Positions 57,943 to 64,000 of a DNA stretch of 64,000 nt are shown piece by piece. The first letter of the stretch is position 1. Each line of letters starts with the position of its first letter. Under the pieces are notes generated by a model, which worked only from the letters and a program-made list of their open reading frames with translations, did no database searches and had not been told where the DNA came from. A program made the translations under genes and the position numbers. This stretch comes from Methylobacterium sp. CB376 (GTDB lineage Bacteria; Pseudomonadota; Alphaproteobacteria; Rhizobiales; Beijerinckiaceae), in assembly GCF_029714205.1 (NCBI RefSeq), contig NZ_CP121648.1, positions 6,016,501 to 6,080,500 of the forward strand, written 5' to 3'.

Positions 57943-57982
57943 GATGCGTTCGGAGTGCGTTGCTTCCCGAACGCATCATTTT
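57943..57982 (+). terminator. Hairpin followed by TTTT
   Basis: GATGCGTTCGG (57943-57953) pairs with CCGAACGCATC (57967-57977), then ATTTT. It lies 130 bases after the esterase stop in an AT-rich stretch and likely ends that transcript. Confidence 0.55.
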
Positions 57983-58041
57983 ACCCTCGACTTCGACGAT
58001 CTGGCTAACAATTTTAGCTGCGCGCTATTGCTGCGGAGGCG

Positions 58042-58881
58042 TCAGTGTGCAGGCCCAGAAGGCTTGTCGATCTGAACGTCAAACTGGAGCACCTGCTCGA
58101 ACTGCGCCGCCTTCCGGTACTGCCGGTCTCCACGCCACGAGGGCTGCCTCGCGTCACCCGCAAGCCGCGTCTCCATCAGGCCGAACCAGGTCAGCGGGCG
58201 TAGCACCCGGCTCTCGAAAGCGAAGCCGGCGTAATCCGTCGGGCCTGTGTCCAGCTCGGGATACCACACCGTGCAGGTGCGCATCAAATCCTCACGGACG
58301 AACCAGCCCTGTGCAGCCACTGACAGGCACCACAGTACGAGACCGATGTGGTTCTGCGGCCAAGCTTCTACAGGCACTCGATCGAAGTAGCCGAGGTTGA
58401 TGCGCCAGAACACGGTCGCGAATAGCACCCGGAACAGCTCGCTGGCCTGATCCTCACGGGCGAGGATCTGACCCATCTTGCTCGCCAACAGCCGCTTCTC
58501 TCGTTTGCGCAGCAGCTTGGCGGTCTGGGCGGTCAGGCGAGTGATCTCGACCGGCATCACGTCGGCTTCGTTGAGCACCTTGTTCATGATCAGCACGTCG
58601 GCCTTGTCGTAGCCCGGCCAGGTTATGGCATCGAAGATCGCCCGTGTGTCGGCCCGCGAGAGCGCGCCTGTGGCCGTGAGGGTCAGACCTCCGAGAACCT
58701 GCGCACGCTCCAGCATCATGCGGGTGGTCGCGATCAGCGGCAGGTCCAGCAAACTTGCGCTATTCGGGTCAGGACGGATCGTGATCGCCGAGGGCGGGCT
58801 CCCGCCAGGCCGATCCAGGAGCGCATTGATGCTCGACCGGGTCAGCAGCGACCAGGCGGGCGGACTGATGATCGCGACCAT
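58042..58881 (-). CDS. Hypothetical protein
   Basis: Protein of 279 residues without signal peptide or clear membrane helix. DTRAIFDAITWPGYDKADVL and ITRLTAQTAKLLRKREKRLL suggest a helical, winged-helix-like middle; FRVLFATVFWRINLGYFDRV is aromatic-rich. The first 60 residues are proline/serine-rich and weakly coding, so the true start may be internal (for example ATG at residue 54, MMLERAQVLGGL). Family not recognised. Confidence 0.55.
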   Translation of the reverse strand: MVAIISPPAWSLLTRSSINALLDRPGGSPPSAITIRPDPNSASLLDLPLIATTRMMLERAQVLGGLTLTATGALSRADTRAIFDAITWPGYDKADVLIMNKVLNEADVMPVEITRLTAQTAKLLRKREKRLLASKMGQILAREDQASELFRVLFATVFWRINLGYFDRVPVEAWPQNHIGLVLWCLSVAAQGWFVREDLMRTCTVWYPELDTGPTDYAGFAFESRVLRPLTWFGLMETRLAGDARQPSWRGDRQYRKAAQFEQVLQFDVQIDKPSGPAH

Positions 58882-59045
58882 GCAGAGCTTTGTGCCATCG
58901 CCCAGCGTGCCTGGCTAGGCAGTGGCGCTGCCCAGTTCGTGCCATGGGGCGGCTTCGGGTTGTTTTCACAGCACGATCCGCGAACACTGGCCTCACGATC
59001 TTGGCACCACATATGGCTGTGCGTTCGCTCAGGACGGAGGCTACG

Positions 59046-59351
59046 ATGTTCCTGGCTCGGTTCTCCTACGATGTTCTACCGACCGACCGGCAGCAGGCTA
59101 TCGAGCACATCCGACGTGAAATCGAGGCAGCGCGGACGAGCGGCCTGAAAGCTCGTCTTCTCATCCCACTCACACGTGGCCAAAACTGCCCGGCCCTGCA
59201 GTTCGAAATTGAGCTCACCAGCCTCGATCAACTCGATCAGTTCCGCCGAGGCGGTGTGGGCTCGGCGAGTGAGACGGGTGAATGGATGCGCTCATTCAGC
59301 GACATCCTTCGAAGCCCACCGCTGGTTGAGATTTTGCGGGCGGAGGAATGA
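59046..59351 (+). CDS. Small hypothetical protein
   Basis: A 101-residue protein: MFLARFSYDVLPTDRQQAIE, LKARLLIPLTRGQNCPALQF, ELTSLDQLDQFRRGGVGSAS. The size, the FSYDVLP strand opening and the EFEI/LTSLDQLDQF pattern fit a ferredoxin-like (dimeric alpha+beta barrel) fold, where monooxygenase-like and NIPSNAP proteins belong. CGGAGG precedes the ATG. Function not assigned. Confidence 0.65.
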   Translation: MFLARFSYDVLPTDRQQAIEHIRREIEAARTSGLKARLLIPLTRGQNCPALQFEIELTSLDQLDQFRRGGVGSASETGEWMRSFSDILRSPPLVEILRAEE

Positions 59352-59526
59352 CAACGAGGCGCTATCACGGGAAGCACTCGCATGCGCGCTCTGCGCAGGG
59401 TAGGACTGAGGTCGAACAGTTCACCTCGTACGCTGGCCACTGACTGTCGCCCGAAATCCTTCACGTTGCGAGGATGCGGACGGCGGAGATCTGTTAGGCT
59501 CCCGCCTTCACGGGGAAGAGGTGACG

Positions 59527-59790
59527 ATGCGGCCACGAGCGCCACGACCAGACTCGCTGCAGAGCATCGCAGTCCTCGAGATCCTTGAAGCTCTTGATCA
59601 CCAGCACGGCGACGCGGGTGTTCCGTTCAAGGATTTGGAGGCTGCGGCACGACCGCGGCTGCCGTTCCGGGCTCTGACAGACGCTCTGAACGCCTTGGTC
59701 AGTGGCGGGGCGGTCGCCCGAGTGTGTGAGAAGCCAGCTCGCATTCGGATTACGCCCGGTGGACGTTCCCTACTCGACGAGTACCGATAG
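59527..59790 (+). CDS. Small winged-helix-like hypothetical protein
   Basis: An 87-residue protein reading as a winged helix: QSIAVLEILEALDHQHGDAG, FKDLEAAARPRLPFRALTDA, LNALVSGGAVARVCEKPARI, ITPGGRSLLDEYR. That is the helix-helix-wing order of small MarR/PadR-like or plasmid DNA-binding proteins. GAAGAGG lies before the GTG/ATG pair; I use the ATG. No target known. Confidence 0.6.
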   Translation: MRPRAPRPDSLQSIAVLEILEALDHQHGDAGVPFKDLEAAARPRLPFRALTDALNALVSGGAVARVCEKPARIRITPGGRSLLDEYR

Positions 59791-59934
59791 ACCGAGACTT
59801 GTACGAGGAGGACAAGTGGCACGGCCAGCTCACGAACCTGCGTCAGACCAGGATGGGATGTGACGGAGGAGCCTTTCGGCCCCTCTGTACGGACGCTCAG
59901 CATTCGGCCCGGATCATTGGGCAGGGAGGAACTG

Positions 59935-60058
59935 ATGAAGGGATTGACGCGTCGCGGCTGGATCGCCGCCTCGGCGGGCGGCATCGTGGCCGGATTACCG
60001 AGCGTCGCCCTCGGCCAGGGTCGCAACTGGCCCGAGCGGCCGATCCGGCTCGTCAGCC
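59935..60058 (+). pseudogene. TctC/Bug-family binding protein, N-terminal stub
   Basis: A start with a good RBS (GGGAGGAACTG) opens LTRRGWIAASAGGIVAGLPS, a twin-arginine-like signal peptide, followed by WPERPIRLV. That is the canonical N-terminus of tripartite tricarboxylate (TctC/Bug) binding proteins, about 330 residues long. Homology stops at about 60058 and unrelated sequence follows. The rest of the gene is missing. Confidence 0.7.
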
Positions 60059-60360
60059 GTCCAAAAGGCATTGGCCGAGGCAGCGATGCTGGAAGCGGCA
60101 AACAGCGGTCGCATGCGCTGCTTGGCCTCGCGCAGCGACGCCGACCACAGCTCCAACGTGGTCTCCAACGAGGCTCAGGGCATCAGGCTCTCCGTCCGAA
60201 ACCCGTAAGATAGGCGCATCGACATGCAACTGTAATGCTAGGCGGTGAGCTTGACGCCCAGGATCTCGTTCTCTTTGCTGGCGACCAGCGGCAGGACCGG
60301 GGCCCAAGCGTTCGGTTGCTCGCGGCAGCGCCGTCTGAGCCCGGACCATCCCCCGCCCGC
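60059..60360. other. Unassigned stretch with a possible gene scrap
   Basis: Directly after the TctC stub one frame reads AVQKALAEAAMLEAANSGRM, then SDADHSSNVVSNEAQGIRLS and stops at 60210; it looks like the tail of an unknown protein joined to the stub by a deletion. The rest of the stretch is non-coding. Confidence 0.3.
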
Positions 60361-61125
60361 CTAGCGCGCGCGGCCAGCAGCGTTCAGCACGGCTCCCGGG
60401 TAGACCACCCGCACCACGGGCTCGGTCAGTTGCGCCTGAACCTGGGACGCCTCCGGCGCACCAGCCGGCACCCTGCGCAGCTTGGCCAAGGAGCGGCGCG
60501 CCTCCTCGGCCAGAAGCGCGCCTGCGGGCGCGACCATGGCGGCGAGCAGCTTGCGGGTCCTGCGATCCAGGCTGGAGGAGCGCCCGGCGTCCTCGAAGTC
60601 GCCGACCCGGTGCTGGTCGCCGCCTTTCCCGGTGAACACCCTCGGTCCCTGGGCGGTGATCACGATGTCCCCGCGCCGCAGCGTGGCATCCCTCAGCAGG
60701 GCGGCTCCGGGATCGCCGGCCTTGGCCAGGGTGAGAGCGGCGTTGTCGGCCAGCTTCGGCTTGGGCGCGGGCTTCTCCACCTTCTCCCGCACCTGCTCGG
60801 GCCGGGGCAAGGCGGCGTAGCGCACCTTCTGCTTGGGCCGGATCTGCGCGCGCGGCTCTCTGAGCCACTCGCGGCGGGTGGACTGTCGCCAAGCCCGGCG
60901 TCGGTGGGCGGGGTAGCGTTCCGCTCCGGACCCGTAGTTGAGCAGGGGCTGCACAACCGGCACGGGCTCGGGCTGCGGCGCCGGCCCGGCCCCAGAGAGG
61001 TTGTGGAACAGCAAGCCGAACCCTTCCTCCTCGCCGGCCCGGACGTGGGCGGCCATCGCGAGCACGAGGCACCCGGAGGTGAGTGCGACGAGCACGCGGC
61101 GGAGGGGGAGGGTACGGAACAGCAT
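60361..61125 (-). CDS. Secreted hypothetical protein
   Basis: Protein of 254 residues with a signal peptide (RRVLVALTSGCLVLAMAAHV, cleaved after VRA). The mature part is proline/arginine-rich (APQPEPVPVVQPLLNYGSG) and contains a region repeated in cell-envelope proteins of this group: ALLRDATLRRGDIVITAQGP followed by RVFTGKGGDQH. Family not recognised; it may be a periplasmic structural protein. It stands upstream of the SLT-SPOR gene on the same strand with about 300 bases between. Confidence 0.6.
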   Translation of the reverse strand: MLFRTLPLRRVLVALTSGCLVLAMAAHVRAGEEEGFGLLFHNLSGAGPAPQPEPVPVVQPLLNYGSGAERYPAHRRRAWRQSTRREWLREPRAQIRPKQKVRYAALPRPEQVREKVEKPAPKPKLADNAALTLAKAGDPGAALLRDATLRRGDIVITAQGPRVFTGKGGDQHRVGDFEDAGRSSSLDRRTRKLLAAMVAPAGALLAEEARRSLAKLRRVPAGAPEASQVQAQLTEPVVRVVYPGAVLNAAGRAR

Positions 61126-61421
61126 CGGCGTCTCCGCTCAGCCCACGCAGGCAGCGGGCCGGTGCGGCCTAAACGGAGGTTGGCCGATCCCGTTCCGAGC
61201 GAACGACGGCCCGGCTTGCTCCACACCATCGGCTGTGCGCTTCATGGGTGTGAGGAGCCCATCCACGAGCCGAAGCAGGAACTGCGGGAGATCATCCCGA
61301 AGCTGTGCACGCTAAACGAGGGACGAACAATTCCCGGGTAGCGGGCGGCCCCTGAACAACGGGGGCTCGTGAGTGTGACGTGGGGCAGCGTCAATCTTTC
61401 CAATTGGGGGCCTACCGCTCG

Positions 61422-62444
61422 TCAAGTTTTCAGGACCACGCAGGCACCGCCGGCTGCACGGATCTTCCCGCAGAGTGCGGCCGCTTCCGCTTGGCTCTGG
61501 GCCGGCATGCGGACCCGGTAGAACGCCCCACCGCCCCGGCTCAGCAGGCGCGTTCCGATGATCATCGGGCGAGCCTCCCCGATCACCTTGGCATAGGCGG
61601 AACGCGTGCGCGCAAAGCTCTCGAGGGCTTGCTCCTTGGAGAAGTTGCCGGCCAGCTGAACGCCCCAGGGACCCCACGGCGGTGGCGCTGGCGGGACGAC
61701 AATGGGCTCAGGAGTAAGGGGCGAGGAACGCTCGGGGCGTGACGGGACACGCAGCCCCGCGGTGATTTGTGCGCAGCTCAGAGCCGTCTCCGCTCCCCGC
61801 CCGGCTGCCGCCAGAGGGGTTGAGGGGGCGGCGTGCTTCGCCTCGCCAGTCTCCGCTGCCTTGCCCACCGCGCGAGTGTTGCCCACCTCCCCGGGAGAGA
61901 TCGCGCCAGATATCTCGCCAGTGAGCGTATCCGGTCTCGCCATTGCCGGAGGGCGCCACTCCTCCGCTGCTCTGCCGGTGACTGCGTGGACGTAGGCCCG
62001 CGTCTCGGCGGGCAGGTTGCCCGAGCCGACAAGCCAGTTGGCCACACGGGTCGGGCCGCCGTTGTAGGCGGCGGCAGCGAGGCCAAGGTTGCCGAACCGC
62101 TTGCGCAGATCGGCCAGGAGATGCGCCGCGTGCGGGATGGCCTGCTCCGGGTCAAAGGGGTCAGAGAGGCCGCGCTCGCGCGAGGTGCCGGGCATGAACT
62201 GCGCCACACCCTGCGCCCCGGCGGAACTAGTGGCGCCAACCCGGAAGCCGCTCTCTCTCCAGATCAGGCGCGTGAGAAAGGGCACCGGCAGCCCTCTGGC
62301 CCTGGCGGAGCTCTCGATGATCCGGCAGAGCGCCTGCCCGACCGTCTCCATCGTGGCCGTACTCGGAGCGGATTGCACTGGTGCCGCGACCAGCGAGGCC
62401 CCGATCACGCCGGCCAGAAGTACGCGCGCAAGCTTCTCGATCAC
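61422..62444 (-). CDS. Lytic transglycosylase with SPOR domain
   Basis: Secreted peptidoglycan enzyme of about 340 residues. GTG 62444 opens the signal peptide KLARVLLAGVIGASLVAAPV; a start at 62528 adds 28 unlikely residues. The SLT domain has FLTRLIWRESGFRVGATSSA with the catalytic Glu, AQGVAQFMPGTSRERGL and LGLAAAAYNGGPTRVANWL. A linker follows, then a C-terminal SPOR-like domain (WGVQLAGNFSKEQALESFAR, then AFYRVRMPAQSQAEAAALCG) that binds denuded glycan at division sites. It cleaves murein to 1,6-anhydro products. Confidence 0.88.
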   Translation of the reverse strand: MIEKLARVLLAGVIGASLVAAPVQSAPSTATMETVGQALCRIIESSARARGLPVPFLTRLIWRESGFRVGATSSAGAQGVAQFMPGTSRERGLSDPFDPEQAIPHAAHLLADLRKRFGNLGLAAAAYNGGPTRVANWLVGSGNLPAETRAYVHAVTGRAAEEWRPPAMARPDTLTGEISGAISPGEVGNTRAVGKAAETGEAKHAAPSTPLAAAGRGAETALSCAQITAGLRVPSRPERSSPLTPEPIVVPPAPPPWGPWGVQLAGNFSKEQALESFARTRSAYAKVIGEARPMIIGTRLLSRGGGAFYRVRMPAQSQAEAAALCGKIRAAGGACVVLKT

Positions 62445-62704
62445 GCAGCCGGTTCTAGCTGCTGCAGGCCGGAGTTCAACATCGAACCCGACGCCTGAGG
62501 CGATGCGATACCTGGCCCCTGCGATCATCAGAACACCGGCAGAGGGCCCGCTGCCAGTGGATCATGCTCGCCTGCGCACATGGGAGTAGAGCCGAGCAGA
62601 TCGCCGGAACATCGGACGAAGCACCACTCCCCCGAGCCCAGCGGCATGATCCCCACCAGAGCTGCCGCGTTGAAGATTGAGGTGCCGGCCGGAGAAACGC
62701 CGTG

Positions 62705-63110
62705 ATGCGGTCTGTCGTTTTCGCCATCGCCACGCTCGTGGTGGTTTCCCTTCCTGTCGCGGGTCAGCCGGCGCAGCGCCTAGAGCGTGTTACGGACTTG
62801 GACCTAAGTGCTAGTGATTGCTCACCAATTCAATGGGACGCTGCGCAGAAAGTTCGTTGCTGGTCAATGGTCTAGCGTCGGTGCGTAACACGCTCTAGGA
62901 ACAGAGAAGGCCGAGATCATCATCGAGACCGTCGCGCGCGGTCTCGACGGAATCAGAGTTCTTTATCGCGACACAGCCTGGACGATGAGGCTGATCTCGA
63001 AGTGGCCGCCCTTGGAGGCGCCACGGGCTTGGCGTTTCAGCGTGTGGGCGAGGACGTTGAGGATCATGGGCCGGCTCCGGAGCGGAGCGGCAAGCTGGTC
63101 GTGGTGTGCC
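62705..63110 (+). pseudogene. Small secreted protein gene broken by a MITE
   Basis: ATG 62705 opens a signal peptide (RSVVFAIATLVVVSLPVAGQ) and then PAQRL, where a 119-base palindrome-ended element begins. Past it, once one CTAG copy and the insert are removed, the frame continues TEKAEIIIETVARGLDGIRV LYRD. A duplicated AC near 62971 then shifts it; homology-like reading resumes as LDDEADLEVAALGGATGLAF and QRVGEDVEDHGPAPERSGKL. As it stands the open frame stops inside the MITE after 56 codons. Family unknown. Confidence 0.55.
62780..62898. mobile_element. MITE-like element, 119 bp
   Basis: Perfect 15-bp terminal inverted repeats, CTAGAGCGTGTTACG (62780-62794) and its complement (62884-62898). 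The terminal CTAG at both ends can be read as a 4-bp target duplication of the YTAR type used by IS5-group elements, leaving ends GAGCGTGTTACG-like. It has no coding capacity. It interrupts a small secreted-protein gene. Confidence 0.75.
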
Positions 63111-63119
63111 TAACGACCG

Positions 63120-63398
63120 GTGAACGCGGACCCATCCGCGTTTGCGACACGCCCCCCCGCCGACGACGTCGAGGCAACGTGGGGCGCAGCGGTCAGCGCG
63201 ATGCGCTCCCGGTTGCTCGGCCTGCCCGCGAAGGCCGCCTCACGGGCCGTCACGATGAGGACCGCGGCCGAGGTCGCCGCCCTCATCCGGGCCGAGATGA
63301 TCGACATCCTCGCCGAGCTGGACGGGGTCGAGGTCACCGTCATGTCACCGATCCGGCCGACCGCCCCGGACGGGGACGACGCGGCCGGCGACGAGTAG
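63120..63398 (+). CDS. Phage terminase small subunit-like protein
   Basis: A 92-residue protein: TWGAAVSAMRSRLLGLPAKA, then AVTMRTAAEVAALIRAEMID ILAEL. This resembles the C-terminal half of phage terminase small subunits/DNA-packaging Nu1-type proteins (RSRLLGLPAK...AEV...LLR.E). The usual N-terminal DNA-binding helix is absent and no other phage genes are visible, so it is probably a prophage relic. GTG start. Confidence 0.5.
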   Translation: MNADPSAFATRPPADDVEATWGAAVSAMRSRLLGLPAKAASRAVTMRTAAEVAALIRAEMIDILAELDGVEVTVMSPIRPTAPDGDDAAGDE

Positions 63399-63406
63399 GC
63401 GCGTCG

Positions 63407-63838
63407 CTACCCCGCCGTCCTGGCCTTGCCGCCGCGGCCCTGGCCGAGGCCGCTCGCCTTGGCGAGTTCGGAGCGCTTCGCGGCGTAGTTCGCCGCCACC
63501 ATCGGGTAGTCGGGCGGCAGGCCCCACTTGCGGCGATACTCATCCGGGGTCAGGCCGCGCGTGCCAAGGTGCCGCTTCAGGGACTTGTACTGCCGACCGT
63601 CCTCCAGGCTGACGATGTAGTCCGGCGTGACCGTCTTCTTGATCGGCATTAGGGGGGTCAGCGGCGCGGGCTCCTCGGCCGGCGGCGCGGAGAGCTGGTT
63701 CAGCGCGTCGTGCACGGAGGCGATCAGCCCTGGCAGGTCGCCCACCGGGGTCGCGTTCTTCGACACGTACGCGGCGATGATTGCAGCGGTCAGTTCGACC
63801 GTGTCAGTCTCGGGGGCGTTTTCTCTCATCTCGGCCAT
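63407..63838 (-). CDS. mucR: MucR/Ros-family transcriptional regulator
   Basis: Regulator of 143 residues. The C-terminal MucR domain is clear: TPDYIVSLEDGRQYKSLKRH, LTPDEYRRKWGLPPDYPMVA, NYAAKRSELAKASGLGQG. In zinc-binding relatives the first ligand is the Cys of IVCLEDG; here it is Ser, so this copy probably does not bind zinc, like some rhizobial Ml paralogs. MucR proteins bind AT-rich promoters and silence exopolysaccharide, motility or symbiosis genes. The upstream 160 bases are AT-rich, consistent with autoregulation. Stops 9 bases from the convergent terminase-like gene. Confidence 0.9.
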   Translation of the reverse strand: MAEMRENAPETDTVELTAAIIAAYVSKNATPVGDLPGLIASVHDALNQLSAPPAEEPAPLTPLMPIKKTVTPDYIVSLEDGRQYKSLKRHLGTRGLTPDEYRRKWGLPPDYPMVAANYAAKRSELAKASGLGQGRGGKARTAG

Positions 63839-64000
63839 CTTTCGCCATCTTTGTTACAGCTTCGAATGACATGAAGCGGCGCTGGATCGGCAATTGAGCT
63901 GGCAAAGTCAAGCAGAAACGGCAATTGTTGCCTCACGATTACGGCATGTAGCCGCTATGTTCTGTCCCTATCTTTGGACTTGTTTTGGTATGTGGAGAGG

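Overview
The DNA is very GC-rich (about 70% over most of its length). It encodes protein variants typical of alphaproteobacteria of the Methylobacterium group: an EcfG-era style RskA-like anti-sigma, a MucR/Ros regulator, DUF2312/GapR and a soluble PAS chemoreceptor. The many insertion sequences and broken genes resemble the large-genome, legume-associated Methylobacterium lineages. Genus is an inference from protein flavour, not from a marker gene.

Region 1 (1-12.2 kb) is ordinary chromosome: a DUF4188 gene cut by the window edge, a decayed ECF sigma gene in front of an intact anti-sigma gene, glmS, two cation transporters, an ilvD scrap, a soluble chemoreceptor, the queuosine genes queA-tgt, a membrane-anchored SGNH-like protein and tRNA-Lys. 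Region 2 (13.5-27.2 kb) is a catabolic island: a LysR regulator, then a polar-amino-acid type ABC importer embedded among a GlpD-like FAD enzyme, a ProC-like reductase, a TMADH/N-methylproline-demethylase type flavoprotein and an enolase-superfamily gene killed by one amber codon. A DAO-type oxidase, a HAD enzyme and a second LysR gene lie on the other strand. The likely role is uptake and breakdown of an N-methylated or cyclic amino acid such as a betaine. Region 3 (28-38 kb) holds a LivK-like binding protein, an IS66 remnant, and a visibly lower-GC operon (BKACE, MFS transporter, SDR, CoA-transferase subunit A) with a divergent AraC gene. That operon reads as import, oxidation, beta-keto acid cleavage and acetoacetate activation, but an ochre codon breaks BKACE and an IS21 element with a clean 6-bp target duplication splits the CoA-transferase gene.

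Region 4 (39-46.6 kb) carries a 3-methyladenine glycosylase, a CoiA-like nuclease, a GapR-like protein and a RecD2-type helicase, then a twice-frameshifted dehydrogenase and a cupin. Region 5 (46.7-56.2 kb) is a graveyard of nested mobile DNA: RecD2 scrap, IS630 scrap, and an IS1182 element into which an IS110 element has inserted. The IS110 leader can be read as a bridge RNA with target and donor guides that match the real flanks. This region also holds a headless flavohemoglobin, a PAS protein, tRNA-Ile2/Met(CAT), and IS110 and IS256 remnants. Region 6 (56.3-64 kb) has a PHA-depolymerase-like secreted esterase, several small hypothetical genes, a SLT-SPOR lytic transglycosylase, a small secreted-protein gene broken by a MITE, a terminase-small-subunit-like gene and a MucR-family regulator.

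The most distinctive signal is the IS110 element at 47436-48892. Its boundaries, its dinucleotide core and all four guide segments of its putative bridge RNA can be deduced from the sequence alone, because the insertion split a readable transposase gene.
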